Source: Bacteroidota bacterium
GTDB lineage: Bacteria; Bacteroidota; Bacteroidia; Bacteroidales; F082
NCBI GenBank assembly: GCA_024279935.1
Contig: JAJRQZ010000049.1
Coordinates: 1 to 39,002, forward strand
Reading direction: 5' to 3'
Length of the DNA stretch: 39,002 nt
This document shows, piece after piece, positions 1-9,197 of this stretch. The first letter of the stretch is position 1. The number at the start of each line of letters is the position of its first letter. The notes below the pieces were generated by a model. The model saw only the letters and a program-made list of their open reading frames with translations. It did no database searches and was not told where the DNA came from. The position numbers and the translations under genes were made by a program.

Positions 1-69
1 ATTAACTCATTGGTTACCTATCCGTTTTGTCACAATTTTTGTTTGAAAAACACAAAATTTCCGCTAAAA

Positions 70-465
70 CTACTGAGATTTCAAATATATAGCCCCACGC
101 TGAAGCATGGGGCTATTGATAATCAACTTGATGAACCTGCTAAGTAGTGACAAAAAAAGAATAGTTGTGATAATAGTAAATGTTTTTCTATCTTTTGCTG
201 ATTCTTTTCTTCTGTATTGTTGGTTTTTTTCATAACAATCATTGCACAAAAAAACTTTTCTTTTGGCAATAGGTGAAAAAAGCGAAATTTTAGTGTTATC
301 CTGCTTCCATTCAAGACCAGTCCAAATTTGTTTACATACTTGGGCTCCAACCAAAGCATGAACAACAAAAGGGATAAATTTCTAATTTTGCTTGATTTCT
401 TTACTGCAAAATGAACAATTATACTTTGTATCTGCTTTCTGAAATATGATCTTTGTTGTTTCCAT
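70..465 (-). pseudogene. Small Cys-rich membrane protein, split by an in-frame TAG
   Basis: I do not recognise the family. Reading from an ATG at 465 (preceded by GAAGAAAA) gives 27 residues with a CSFC pair, then TAG at 384-382. The same frame then continues without interruption to 70. The downstream part holds a second pair, CNDC, followed by a basic stretch and one hydrophobic segment (FTIITTILFLSLL). Two Cys-x-x-Cys pairs before a membrane anchor suggest a small zinc-ribbon membrane protein, which is an inference. The last ~14 residues are encoded by the hairpin at 91-114, so the native C-terminus may have been lost too. Without readthrough, only the 27-residue peptide or an internal TTG start (near 354) would be used. 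Confidence 0.45.
91..114. repeat. GC-rich hairpin, REP-like
   Basis: AGCCCCA and TGGGGCT form a perfect 7-bp stem (8 with the flanking T/A) around a 10-base loop, in otherwise very AT-rich sequence. There is no clear U-run on either side, so it looks more like a REP-type or IS200/IS605-type hairpin than a simple terminator. It lies inside the 3' end of the broken gene at 70-465. Confidence 0.5.
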
Positions 466-494
466 TTTTCTTCAAATTTAAGATTTTATAAATA

Positions 495-1079
495 TTATTC
501 GATGAGAATAAATGATTCTATAATTTTATCCAAATAGCTCTTGTATGTGCTAAAATCATTATTATTTAAACCTGCCACTGTGAATTCATAAATTACAGAA
601 TTTACTATTGTTCTCATTGAATAAGATCGTCCGCTATTGCTTCCAGTATTTGCATGGAAATCTTCAATCAGCATTAGGATACCATTAATTTTCTTTATTT
701 CAAGTGCATTTAATTTTGTCAAATAACCTGCTTCTAATGCATCTTTATCTGTTTGTTTTCTTTGATTTAAAAGAGAATCAATGGTTAATATATCGGACAC
801 ATTTGCTTTGTCAAATACCAACATAGTGTAATTTGAAGATTCCAAAACAAAAATTTCCAATTCAAGCACTTTGCCTGTATATACATTTTGCTGCGACTCT
901 AATTGCTGACGAAATGATGATATTATTTCGTCAGGAGCCTTTTCCAATTTTTTTGGATATGAAAAGCTCACATTTGCATCTTTATAATTCAAATTATCAC
1001 TTTTATTTGTTTGTCCGCAAGATGTAGTAATTGAAAATAGGAATACAACCCCAAATAAGAATCGAATATTATTTTTCAT
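495..1079 (-). CDS. Predicted lipoprotein, unknown function
   Basis: A 194-residue protein with a signal peptide and a lipobox ending in TTSC at about residue 21, so probably an outer-membrane or periplasmic lipoprotein. The mature part is a small alpha/beta protein with no Cys and no motif I recognise. The pattern (strand, 'SYPKKLEK', long middle, C-terminal 'SYLDKIIESF') resembles the PsbP/DUF1795-like lipoprotein folds common in this phylum, but that is only an impression. It stands alone: the next gene upstream is beyond a 380-bp repeat-rich gap. Confidence 0.75.
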   Translation of the reverse strand: MKNNIRFLFGVVFLFSITTSCGQTNKSDNLNYKDANVSFSYPKKLEKAPDEIISSFRQQLESQQNVYTGKVLELEIFVLESSNYTMLVFDKANVSDILTIDSLLNQRKQTDKDALEAGYLTKLNALEIKKINGILMLIEDFHANTGSNSGRSYSMRTIVNSVIYEFTVAGLNNNDFSTYKSYLDKIIESFILIE

Positions 1080-1126
1080 GTGTTTATAATTTTGTAATTA
1101 ATCGTCATCTAGCATATTATATTTAT

Positions 1127-1202
1127 CATCGGATTTAACAGATTAAGCGGATTTTAGTTTTTCGCAAGCGAAAAACATCCGTTAAACCCGCTTAATCCGA
1201 TG
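1127..1202. repeat. 76-bp palindromic intergenic repeat
   Basis: CATCGGATT at 1127-1135 pairs with AATCCGATG at 1194-1202. The centre is a perfect GTTTTTCGC-AA-GCGAAAAAC hairpin (1157-1176). Between them are degenerate GGATTTAACAG / GTTAAACCCGCTTAATCC modules that also pair imperfectly. This is a REP/MITE-like element. It lies upstream of the lipoprotein gene ending at 495, so a regulatory role is possible but not shown. Confidence 0.7.
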
Positions 1203-1323
1203 ACTGTATTTTTGCAGAATAATCATTTTCCTGTGTGTTTAAAATTAAACATGAATGTTTCATTTTTCTAAATATTTTAAAGTTAATAATCACTTTTCTG
1301 TTATTATTTTTATTTTTTCCAAT

Positions 1324-1460
1324 GAACGCTAACGTTAAGTATATGAAAAGTAAGCGATTTCGGAGCACAAATCTTTCAACTTACAACAAAGTTTAAACGG
1401 GCTGCAAACCTTGATATTACTACCATCTCGCTTATTTTTTATATACATTGTTGTGCGTTC
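1324..1460. repeat. 137-bp imperfect palindrome, attC-like
   Basis: Outer arms GAACGC (1324-1329) and GCGTTC (1455-1460) are exact. Going inward, the left arm GTTAAGTATATGAAAAGTAA matches the reverse complement of the right arm (AATGTATATAAAAAATAA) and both continue with AAGCGA. In gene orientation it starts one base after the stop of the gene ending at 1462, with CGCACAAC on the near side and AACGTTAGCG on the far side. Position 3' of an ORF, long imperfect pairing and AAC/GTT cores resemble integron attC sites. The cores do not match the consensus exactly, and a terminator or REP-like role is the alternative. Confidence 0.45.
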
Positions 1461-1461
1461 G

Positions 1462-1878
1462 TTATTCTTTTTTCAATTTCCATTTTTTCAATCCGCCGAT
1501 TAAAAACAATAGTCCAATTCCCAATGCAATTAACGAATATATTGTTTCAGTTACCGGCGCTGCTTCTTGTTGTGAAATATCAAATATTAATTCTCCAATT
1601 CCACGGAATATATAAATTCCAGCAATCGTAAATACTCCCAATTTCAAAAAGGGTAATTTTCTAAATTTTCCGTCTGCTGACAGTCCATAAAGCCCGAAAA
1701 TGAAAAATACAATTGCAACAAAAACTGTCAATAAGTTAGGTAATGACGAATGAGTTTGGGCGAGTTCATCCATTTCTTTTCCAATTCCTGTTATTTCAAA
1801 CATTTGCTCTGCCCAAATCAATCCAACAATATGTCCAACAGCAATTAGTATGTTTATATATCCACCAAGTCTTAACAT
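1462..1878 (-). CDS. Small four-helix membrane protein, unknown function
   Basis: 138 residues with four hydrophobic segments (about 7-24, 46-66, 79-97, 110-130) and a basic tail (KKWKLKKE). I do not recognise a characterised family; many Bacteroidota carry such DoxX/DUF4149-like small proteins of unknown role. It begins 2 bases after the stop of the upstream membrane-protein gene (1881-2306), so the two form a translationally linked pair. The stop lies directly against the attC-like palindrome at 1324-1460. Confidence 0.75.
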   Translation of the reverse strand: MLRLGGYINILIAVGHIVGLIWAEQMFEITGIGKEMDELAQTHSSLPNLLTVFVAIVFFIFGLYGLSADGKFRKLPFLKLGVFTIAGIYIFRGIGELIFDISQQEAAPVTETIYSLIALGIGLLFLIGGLKKWKLKKE

Positions 1879-1880
1879 AA

Positions 1881-2306
1881 TTATTTTTGCTTGACTTCTC
1901 TGTAAAGTTTAGAACCAATTACACTTGCCAATATTAATTCCAATAAACCGTATGCAGTACCAATTGCAGCAAGTCGAAATGGCATAAAACCGTAAGCAAC
2001 AAGAGCTGCATTAGACCAAAAATATGTTAAAAACCAAATGATTATGGAGACTGCAACTGCTACTTTTAACTTTGACTTAAAGTTAGACTGAACAAAAGCA
2101 TAAACCCAAATAATTGAAATTCCTAATATGATGGACATAATTCCAAAATATCCCACAGCTCCATTGCTTAAAGGTGGTAAAGAACGACTTTCTAAAACCT
2201 CGTTCATTTGATTACCAACAAGAGGAATCATACCCATTCCACTTACAATGATTATAATTCCAGCTACAATTCCACTTATAAATACGCTCTTTAAATTTAT
2301 ATTCAT
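1881..2306 (-). CDS. Small membrane protein, unknown function
   Basis: About 141 residues with four predicted membrane segments (roughly 6-27, 56-77, 88-107, 112-135). I chose the ATG at 2306 because AGGAG sits 6 bases upstream; an in-frame ATG at 2321 would place that site inside the gene. It is the first gene of a two-gene unit with 1462-1878. The pair is bracketed by TGTTGTGCGT (1449-1458) and ACGCACAACA (2391-2400). No function can be assigned from sequence; both products may act together in the inner membrane. Confidence 0.75.
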   Translation of the reverse strand: MNINLKSVFISGIVAGIIIIVSGMGMIPLVGNQMNEVLESRSLPPLSNGAVGYFGIMSIILGISIIWVYAFVQSNFKSKLKVAVAVSIIIWFLTYFWSNAALVAYGFMPFRLAAIGTAYGLLELILASVIGSKLYREVKQK

Positions 2307-2390
2307 TTTTTCTCCTTTCATTTATAATTTGTATTTATTTAATATTGTTTTTTTTAGACTCTATCATCTATCTGACGGTTCTGTTTAATG

Positions 2391-2400
2391 ACGCACAACA
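2391..2400. repeat. Right copy of 10-bp inverted repeat around the membrane-gene pair
   Basis: ACGCACAACA here is the exact inverse of TGTTGTGCGT at 1449-1458. Both copies are followed outward by an AT stretch (TATTATAA and ATGTATAT). The two copies enclose the two-gene unit 1462-2306 and little else. Confidence 0.5.
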
Positions 2401-2448
2401 TATTATAAAGATGAAGAAAAAACCAACAACGTTTCTATAATCCATGAT

Positions 2449-2895
2449 TTATTTAGTGTACCTAAGCAATTTGCACTTCTTGATCCGCTGTTCCCCAATC
2501 TCGTTCGGCACTAATTCCAATTTTACCGATTCTCCTTCGATATAATAAGTTTTGCCAGCCTCGATATCAACAAGTATTTCCGTCCTGGTATTTGAGACCT
2601 GTGCCCAAAATTCATATTTGCCCGGATCGGCGAAATATACTATATAACCTCCATTGTACAAGTGGACATCACTAACTTTTCTATCGTTTGCGTGTACTGA
2701 GAAATGCACGGCTGAACCAACGAAATTTTTTGGCCTGTAAATATATACTAATGCTTTGCCCTCAGGCATTGTTTTTACAGTTGTGAATTTGGCCGTAAAA
2801 TATTTTCTGCCCCAACAACCTGAAGTTAATAGTAAGGTTATTGTAATCACGATGATCGTTATGCCGGCTATGCTCCTTCCTTTTTCTTTTTTCAT
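2449..2895 (-). CDS. DUF2846-like lipoprotein
   Basis: 148 residues: a long hydrophobic signal (residues 9-26) and lipobox TSGC, so a lipoprotein. The mature part starts with an 'ALVYIYRP' strand, then an all-beta domain with a 'G-Y-I-V-Y-F-A-D-P-G-K-Y-E-F' turn and 'GKTYYIEG'. This matches the DUF2846 pattern (YRP ... PG ... GKTYY) of small periplasmic beta proteins with unknown function. It is last in a three-gene run with the paralogues at 2900-3445 and 3469-3984, only 4 bases after the preceding stop, so it is probably co-transcribed with them. Confidence 0.75.
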   Translation of the reverse strand: MKKEKGRSIAGITIIVITITLLLTSGCWGRKYFTAKFTTVKTMPEGKALVYIYRPKNFVGSAVHFSVHANDRKVSDVHLYNGGYIVYFADPGKYEFWAQVSNTRTEILVDIEAGKTYYIEGESVKLELVPNEIGEQRIKKCKLLRYTK

Positions 2896-2899
2896 TCCC

Positions 2900-3445
2900 T
2901 TAATTTTTATGATTGAGTTTTACTGTGATACCGACTGCATAGTATTTTTCATTAATTACATTGTTTCTTATAAGATTGAAGCTATAGTTGAATTCTGCGT
3001 TTTTGTAAACTGTCTTTTCCTTTTTAACTAAGGCCCCGACAATTGCACCAACTGCTCCGCAAACTAATGTGCCACCAATGATAAATCCTGTTTTTTGGTC
3101 TTCTAAACTGGTTCCATTCCAGCTCATAGTTCCTAACAGCCCTCCCAACAGTCCTCCGGCGGCACACGAAAACCCGTAAACAGCCGCATAATTACCAGTT
3201 TTGGTTACCCTATAAACTTCAGCGCTTGATAGTTGTTGCTGAATTCCGGCTTTGTTCTCAAAATATATAGTATCGCCTAGTACATTTAAGTTTTTATAAC
3301 TCATTTCTGCACCATCCAATAGTTTAATATTCCCCTTTTTCTGAGGACCAAGGTTTTTTAGGGCATTAACTTGTGCAAGTAGTCCGATCGTGGTGATCAA
3401 CATAACAAAACACAGTACCGTTTTTTTAATTACTCTTTCTTTCAT
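2900..3445 (-). CDS. Exported glycine-zipper-type protein, paralogue 1
   Basis: 181 residues with an N-terminal signal (cleavage likely near LLAQ, ~25). A beta-rich first half ('LDGAEMSYKNLNVLGD') is followed by two Gly/Ala-rich hydrophobic segments (~88-107 and ~122-141), then a short basic strand region 'KTVYKNAEFNYSFN'. The same plan and similar residues occur in the next gene upstream, 3469-3984: 'KIVYSKSRFACNFS', a central 'KxGNxxA', and GG-rich hydrophobic segments. The two look like an old tandem duplication. Function unknown; the Gly-rich hairpins suggest membrane association. Confidence 0.7.
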   Translation of the reverse strand: MKERVIKKTVLCFVMLITTIGLLAQVNALKNLGPQKKGNIKLLDGAEMSYKNLNVLGDTIYFENKAGIQQQLSSAEVYRVTKTGNYAAVYGFSCAAGGLLGGLLGTMSWNGTSLEDQKTGFIIGGTLVCGAVGAIVGALVKKEKTVYKNAEFNYSFNLIRNNVINEKYYAVGITVKLNHKN

Positions 3446-3468
3446 AATATCAACTTTAGGTTTAACTA

Positions 3469-3984
3469 TTATTTTAATCTTATCCGAATGGCTAATCCCA
3501 CCGTGGCTTTTTTGTTGATTGAATATATCTGCGGACTAAAATTGCATGCAAACCGGCTTTTTGAATAAACGATTTTATATTTAGGCCATACAGCACCGAC
3601 TATTATTCCACTCACAGTAAAAAGACTTGTGTACAGGATTATCGGGAATGATTTGGGTTTGCCAAGTAAATCTTCATCCCAGACATTTGAAACAACTACT
3701 CCGGCAGCAAGCCCGACACCCCCAAAAACAATTGTCATTATTGCAATATGGTTCCCTTTCTCGTCAATCCTACACACATTTTCCGTAGCATACTTTATTT
3801 CAATTACTTTTTGAACACATATCAAACTGTCATCCAGTAGTATTAACTTGTTAAAGTTAACTGTATAACCATCGCATGTATAAAGCTTGCCGCTCTTTTC
3901 TGCCGGGAATTTAATGGTTTGGCCATGAACAGACAAAGCGAATGTCAATACAATGAAATAAATTATTGCGCTGGGGTTTCTCAT
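3469..3984 (-). CDS. Exported glycine-zipper-type protein, paralogue 2
   Basis: 171 residues, signal peptide ending near VHGQ (~22). A beta-rich domain is followed by two hydrophobic Gly-rich segments (~81-100 and ~117-136) and the conserved 'YKIVYSKSRF' tail. It is the promoter-proximal gene of the unit 3984-2449, with 23 bases to the next gene. It is homologous to 2900-3445 by plan and motif. I can assign no function. Confidence 0.7.
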   Translation of the reverse strand: MRNPSAIIYFIVLTFALSVHGQTIKFPAEKSGKLYTCDGYTVNFNKLILLDDSLICVQKVIEIKYATENVCRIDEKGNHIAIMTIVFGGVGLAAGVVVSNVWDEDLLGKPKSFPIILYTSLFTVSGIIVGAVWPKYKIVYSKSRFACNFSPQIYSINKKATVGLAIRIRLK

Positions 3985-4511
3985 GTTTTTCCGGATTTAT
4001 TTGTTGAACAACATATTAATTTTACATCTTTAGATATATATATGCATCGGCGTCCCGTTTCTGGAAAATCTTTGTAAATTTTTAGTTTAAACTGTATGAT
4101 TGCATGTCAGCAGATCAGAAGGGCATCTGTTTACTGAGAAACGACCCTGATGGGTTTGTCTTTAAATTTCAGAAGGTTATCAGCATAATTGTCCTGCAAC
4201 AATAAATATTCGGGAGCAAACTCCTTTGCCTTATTTTCTTGAGTTTACGGAGTTCCCCTAATGTCAATATTAGTTATTGGAGTTTATTTGTTCATTTAAG
4301 GTTATTCTCACAACAACCCCTGATTTAATTATTGTAAAAGGAATTATTAAAACCCCCTTTAAGATACTTAAAGCATAAGTAATATTGATTTTCTTATGCT
4401 CTTGACAGGGGTTTTCGAAAAAGAAGCTTCGTTCGCGAGCAAAGCCTTAAAACAGGATTCATAAAGACACCGGCAATCAACAATTTGGCAAGGAAGTGCT
4501 TTGTGCCGGAC
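3985..4511. other. 527-bp intergenic region with a long inverted repeat
   Basis: No credible coding sequence. It must contain the promoter of the minus-strand unit 3984-2449 and the 3' end of icd. A nested inverted repeat lies at 4349-4415: AAAACCCC pairs with GGGGTTTT, with GCATAAG (4373-4379) / CTTATGC (4393-4399) inside. The icd terminator follows at 4418-4446. Confidence 0.5.
4418..4446 (-). terminator. Rho-independent terminator of icd
   Basis: On the minus strand, GCTTTG and CGAAGC form a 6-bp stem (one G-U) around CTCGCGAA, followed by TTCTTTTTC. It lies about 65 bases after the icd stop. Confidence 0.55.
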
Positions 4512-6734
4512 TCAAATCCCGTCGATTATAGCATTCATAGTTGCACTGGGGCGCATGGCTTTTGTTGCCATATCGTCGTTCGGCATATAATAACCACCTA
4601 TGTCCGTGGCCTTGCCTTCGGCTGCTGCTATTTCTTCCAGGATTTTAGCCTCCTTGCTTTTCAACTCTTCTGCAACAGTTGCAAACTTTGCCTTTAGTTC
4701 GGCATCTTCATTCTGCAGCGCAAGTTGTTCTGCCCAATACTCGGCTAGGAACAGATGGCTTCCGCGGTTATCTAGTTCACCCGCTTTTCGCGACGGCCCC
4801 CTTTTGTTGTCGAGATGCTTTGCAACCGCCCTGTCGAGCGTTGTTGACAAAATTCGTGCACGTTTATTGTCATATTTGTTTGCCAGATGTTCCAAAGAAA
4901 CCGTCAGGGCAAGGAATTCGCCCAGCGAATCCCACCTTAAATGGCCCTCGGCATTAAATTGCTGAACGTGTTTTGGGGCAGACCCGCCGGCTCCTGTCTC
5001 AAACAATCCACCACCGGCAAGCAATGGAACAATGGAGAGCATTTTTGCGCTTGTGCCCAGTTCCAGGATCGGAAACAAATCAGTTAGATAATCCCTTAAG
5101 GCGTTTCCGGTTACCGAAATAGTGTCTTTTCCTGCTTTCGCACGAGGAAGGGTGAACTTCATTGCCTCAACAGGCGACATGATTCGGATATCCAGCCCAT
5201 TTGTGTCATGATCTTTCAAATAGGCTGTTACAAGTTTTATCATAGCAGCATCGTGGGCGCGGTTTTTGTCCAACCAAAAAATAGTTGGTTCTCCTGTTGC
5301 ACGAGCCCTGCTTACTGCCAGTCTCACCCAGTCCCTGATCGGGATGTCTTTCGTTTGACAGCTGCGGTAGATATCTCCTTCTTCAACTTTATGTTGCATA
5401 AGTAAGTCATCGTCGCTATTCACGATGCGGACAGTGCCCTGGCCTGAAATTTTAAATGTTTTGTCGTGCGAACCATATTCCTCGGCTTTTTGAGCCATCA
5501 GCCCCACATTCGAGACATTTCCCATGGTAGCAGGGTCGAAAGCACCGTTTTTCTTGCAAAAGCTTATGGCTTCTTGATAAAAAGTCGAATAGCACCTGTC
5601 GGGGATTATCGCCTTTGTGTCCTGAAGTTTTCCGTCAGCATTCCACATTTTCCCGCTGTCGCGGATGACGTTCGGCATGGAGGCGTCGATGATTATATCG
5701 TTATATGCATGCAGGTTTGTGATGCCCTTATCGGAATCGACCATTGCCAGGGCAGGGCTTTTTTCGTAAACGGCTTGTATGTCGGCTTCTATTTCCTCGC
5801 GTTTTCCGGCATCCAAAGCAGCAATTTTTTTATAAAGGTCGCCCAAGCCCATATCGGCAACAACGCCAAGTTCTTTAAAAACGCCTTGGTATTTTTCAAA
5901 AACATCCTTAAAGAAAACAGTAACAAAGTTCCCGAAAATGACAGGGTCGGAGACTTTCATCATAGTTGCTTTAAGGTGAACAGAAAAAAGGGTGCCGTTG
6001 GCTTTTGCGTCGTCTATTTGTTCCTGGATGAACTCCCGCAAGGAGGCTGCGCTCATAAAAGTGCCGTCGAGCACTTCGCCTTTCAACAACTTGAGGCCTT
6101 CTTTCAATACGGTCATGTTTCCGTTTGCATCAACAAACTCCCATTTTACCGTATCATCCTTTTCCATTACGACGGTTTTCTCGTTGCCGTAGAAATCGTT
6201 GGATTTCATGTTTGCCACATGGCATTTCGATTCAGGGGACCAGGCGCCCAGTTTTTTGGGATTCTTCATGGCAAAGGCTTTTACCGATGGCGCAACGCGG
6301 CGGTCTGAATTCCCTTCGCGCAATACAGGGTTTACAGCGCTTCCGAGACAAACGGCATATCTTGCCTTTATTTTTTCCTCTTCCGCATTTTTGGCTTCCT
6401 CAGGATAATCGGGCAACTTATAGCCTTTTTCCTGAAGTTCGGCGACAGCAGCCCTAAGCTGAGGTATCGAAGCGCTTATATTAGGTAGTTTTATGATGTT
6501 GGCCTCCGGTTTTTGTACCTGTTTGCCAAGGAATGCAAGGCCGTCCTCCAATTTCTGGTCGTCGGTAAGATATTCGGGGAAAGTGGAAATTATACGCGCT
6601 GCCAGGGAGATGTCCCTGGTTTCAACCTCCACTCCGGCGGCGTTTGTAAAAGCTTTAACAATAGGTAATAAAGAATATGTTGCCAAAGCCGGGGCTTCGT
6701 CGATTTTTGTCCAAATGATTCTCGAACTGCTCAT
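4512..6734 (-). CDS. icd: NADP-dependent isocitrate dehydrogenase, monomeric type
   Basis: Oxidative decarboxylation of isocitrate to 2-oxoglutarate with NADP+, in the TCA cycle, cytoplasmic. The start at 6734 ([10 protein letters not shown]) gives 740 residues, the usual length of the monomeric family; a 48-residue upstream extension in frame is not family-like and is left out. Residue numbers match the Azotobacter vinelandii enzyme as I recall it: S132, N135, R139 and R145 in the '[15 protein letters not shown]' segment, K255 in 'HLKATMMK', and metal ligand D350 in 'NDIIID'. The sequence is intact. No Shine-Dalgarno precedes the ATG, which is common in this phylum. It ends in TGA followed by a hairpin terminator and appears monocistronic. 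Confidence 0.97.
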   Translation of the reverse strand: MSSSRIIWTKIDEAPALATYSLLPIVKAFTNAAGVEVETRDISLAARIISTFPEYLTDDQKLEDGLAFLGKQVQKPEANIIKLPNISASIPQLRAAVAELQEKGYKLPDYPEEAKNAEEEKIKARYAVCLGSAVNPVLREGNSDRRVAPSVKAFAMKNPKKLGAWSPESKCHVANMKSNDFYGNEKTVVMEKDDTVKWEFVDANGNMTVLKEGLKLLKGEVLDGTFMSAASLREFIQEQIDDAKANGTLFSVHLKATMMKVSDPVIFGNFVTVFFKDVFEKYQGVFKELGVVADMGLGDLYKKIAALDAGKREEIEADIQAVYEKSPALAMVDSDKGITNLHAYNDIIIDASMPNVIRDSGKMWNADGKLQDTKAIIPDRCYSTFYQEAISFCKKNGAFDPATMGNVSNVGLMAQKAEEYGSHDKTFKISGQGTVRIVNSDDDLLMQHKVEEGDIYRSCQTKDIPIRDWVRLAVSRARATGEPTIFWLDKNRAHDAAMIKLVTAYLKDHDTNGLDIRIMSPVEAMKFTLPRAKAGKDTISVTGNALRDYLTDLFPILELGTSAKMLSIVPLLAGGGLFETGAGGSAPKHVQQFNAEGHLRWDSLGEFLALTVSLEHLANKYDNKRARILSTTLDRAVAKHLDNKRGPSRKAGELDNRGSHLFLAEYWAEQLALQNEDAELKAKFATVAEELKSKEAKILEEIAAAEGKATDIGGYYMPNDDMATKAMRPSATMNAIIDGI

Positions 6735-6918
6735 GATATTGATTTGATTTGAAACTAATACTAAATACGGCCGTTTATTGCCAAAAATTATAAAAGGCTG
6801 CAAATGTAAGGAATTTGATGCTCCCAACCTTTGCGCCCGGAAATTTTTTGCTGCTGGTTTGGAACGGGGAAAAAGCACTTTTCCTTAGGTTCACAAACTT
6901 TCCGCTAAGGGCAAACTT

Positions 6919-8910
6919 TTAATAATAATCTGTTTGTTCTTCGGTTTCCGTTCGGGAGATATCCCATTCGTAACCACATCGGTAGCAGGTTCTGTGATCA
7001 AGGTACCGCCTAACCGTGGTGGTGGTCTTTTTATCCCTTCGCTCATAATGACGGGTAGTTGTGGTCAGCGTTCTGCCTTCGCCCAGGCTGCTTACTTCGC
7101 TGGTGGTGCCTTTATCAACATTGTATGTGCCCAAAGTTGAGCTTGTCGATTGCCCTTTAAACGTACTGCCTTTATCCAGGGCCGAGTACATTGTGTTGCA
7201 GTTCGGGCAGCGTACATATTCGAGGTTCATGAGATAGAACGAGGACCATATCCCCAAACAGAGCAAAGTGAGAAGGGCAGGTATCAGCCACTGATCCATT
7301 ATCAAGATCATGAAAGCAAAAAATATGTATGCAAACACTAAATAAACAGGGACGGAAATCAACTTTAGCGTTTCGTTGCTGAATCTTGTGCTGAAAGCGA
7401 AAGAGTTTATGACCGGGGAGGCCACCGCCCAGGGAACCAAAAAGACCAGTATGAAAATCACGGCCCTTAAAACCCATTTGACAAGCCATGCCAGTATCCT
7501 GCTAATCCAATTTATCTCCCTGAAGTCTTCCCACCACTGAAATCGAATTTCGTTATCGTTATAAAATGAATAATTGAATATTTTATTGGGTTCGAGCTTC
7601 CTGAGCTTGCTAACCAGCGGAAACAAATTATAAAAGCGGCCTTTGCCATGTTCGCTTATCTTGATGGCTTGTGCCTCCTTGTTATCGTCAAGAAAAACCG
7701 TCAGACCTTTGTGATCCTTTTTTCCGTCCACGACCACCAGCTGCCTGAAATATGCCTTGAGGGTATCGTTTACTTTAAGAATAGACGATGCCGGCCCATA
7801 TCGCTTTTCGATCTCGGTGATTTGTTTTCCTAAAATGGTTTTTTCTGCATCATCGCGGTTGACCCTATAAAAAAAAGACTCGTTGATGTCGGGAATCCCA
7901 TTGAATATCGGATAATCGAAATACTTTTCCATGGCCCATTTTTTTCTGCCGTCTTTAAGCTTGATCTTGATAAATAGAATATTATTTGAGTAAATGCGCC
8001 ATTTCTTTCTTTCAAGAACAGTTACTTTTGTGCCTCTGGAAATTGTATCGTGTTTTTTTGCCCCGACTTTATCGAATATGTTCACCTTGGCGCTTGCTTC
8101 CGCAAGTCGCATCCCTTTCAATAAATTGTTTTTGACAAAGCCTCTTTGCCCATCGTCGGTCTCAACTTGAAACCACCCTGTCGTCCCCGTCCTTGCAACA
8201 GGTTTTAATTGAGTCTTTTTCCGCAAATGAATTTTTTGTTTAACATCGGCAAGTTCATCGTCGCTCCTGAAAGCCTTAAAAAACATATACCCGCTTTTAA
8301 CAGTAACAAACTGCTTTGCATCGTATTGAAAATCAGGCGTTTTAAAAGTGTTTATGCTGGAAACGAAGACCAGGGCGGAAATAATGAGCAAGCTGAAAAC
8401 GATCGACCGCACCATCTTTCCCCTGTTGTTGGGGATTTTGGTGTCGATGGAGTCCACAACTTCTTCCAATTCTTCTATCCTGTCCCTTATGTCGTTATCA
8501 TCAACATCTAGTTCTTTGACTTCTTTTATCAAATGCCTCGACTTTTTTATTTCCTTTCTGCTGTCGGGGCTCCTGAACTCTTGTTCATCATCATAGCTTA
8601 TATTGGTCCATGCTTCATAAACTTCATTGAGTTTTTGCCATGCTAGGTCGTAATTGCTTGCTGCTTTGGCGTTCTCGCCGAATGATTCCAGTATTTCACG
8701 TAGTTCCCCCAGCCGTTGTTTTTGATCTTCATCGACAATTCCCAACTTATCGATTTTTTTAATCAGCCGCCATGATTCTTCCACCTCCCCTATGTTGGCA
8801 GGGCCGTGGAATTCTTTATCGCCTTCATGCGAGATATCAGTCCATAAATTAAAAATCCTATCTAAATAATCCGATATTTTTTGAGCATTGCCATTGGATT
8901 CCGAAGTCAT
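6919..8910 (-). CDS. Multi-domain membrane protein: helical repeats, SH3-like domains, split zinc ribbon
   Basis: 663 residues. Residues ~11-75 and ~86-150 are a tandem duplication of a helical module (compare 'LWTDISHEGDKEFHGP' with 'AWTNISYDDEQEFRSP'). A membrane segment follows at ~167-186. Then come two SH3-like beta domains (~200-265 'GTTGWFQVETDDGQRGFVKNNLL'-type pattern, shown here as the GWF...GQRGFV signature, and ~270-335), an alpha/beta region with 'EIEKRYGPASSILK' (~366) like SmpA/BamE-type modules, and three membrane segments (~474-498, 516-537, 541-561). The tail has CPNC at 568-571 and CYRC at 642-645, a zinc ribbon interrupted by ~70 Ser/Thr-rich residues. Role unknown; bacterial SH3 domains often bind peptidoglycan. 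It is a single gene on its own strand segment. Confidence 0.8.
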   Translation of the reverse strand: MTSESNGNAQKISDYLDRIFNLWTDISHEGDKEFHGPANIGEVEESWRLIKKIDKLGIVDEDQKQRLGELREILESFGENAKAASNYDLAWQKLNEVYEAWTNISYDDEQEFRSPDSRKEIKKSRHLIKEVKELDVDDNDIRDRIEELEEVVDSIDTKIPNNRGKMVRSIVFSLLIISALVFVSSINTFKTPDFQYDAKQFVTVKSGYMFFKAFRSDDELADVKQKIHLRKKTQLKPVARTGTTGWFQVETDDGQRGFVKNNLLKGMRLAEASAKVNIFDKVGAKKHDTISRGTKVTVLERKKWRIYSNNILFIKIKLKDGRKKWAMEKYFDYPIFNGIPDINESFFYRVNRDDAEKTILGKQITEIEKRYGPASSILKVNDTLKAYFRQLVVVDGKKDHKGLTVFLDDNKEAQAIKISEHGKGRFYNLFPLVSKLRKLEPNKIFNYSFYNDNEIRFQWWEDFREINWISRILAWLVKWVLRAVIFILVFLVPWAVASPVINSFAFSTRFSNETLKLISVPVYLVFAYIFFAFMILIMDQWLIPALLTLLCLGIWSSFYLMNLEYVRCPNCNTMYSALDKGSTFKGQSTSSTLGTYNVDKGTTSEVSSLGEGRTLTTTTRHYERRDKKTTTTVRRYLDHRTCYRCGYEWDISRTETEEQTDYY

Positions 8911-9197
8911 AATTTCATAAGTTACATGAGCTTACAATTTAACGGTTTTAGCAACAGCTTTGTTAAAGTCGCCTAATTTATAAGGAATCCAAATAATTTA
9001 AGCTGCAAGCCCGGCCCGGGAATGACAACGAAATCCGTTAGTCGCTAATTCGCTTTGCTCATTTGTAGTTTGAGGTGGGCTTAAAAACTACCTGGATCAA
9101 GATGTATAGAAACCGCCCCTAAGTTTTTGGCACCGGTTTAAGGAAAAATGATAAATTAGCAAAAAATACCTGCTCGTCAACATTGGGGGGAATAAAA

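Larger units (their letters stand above)
1080..1461. other. Gene-free, repeat-rich gap
   Basis: No credible ORF in 382 bases. It holds two separate palindromic elements, at 1127-1202 and 1324-1460, described in their own entries. The remainder is AT-rich with no RNA gene that I can see. Confidence 0.6.

Noticed and set aside
1324-1460. True integron with consensus attC (RYYYAAC/GTTRRRY)
   Set aside because: Cores fit only loosely and no integrase is in the window; kept only as attC-like.
5466-6308. 280-codon open frame antisense to icd
   Set aside because: It is a shadow of a well conserved icd coding region on the opposite strand, with no family pattern and no start signal.
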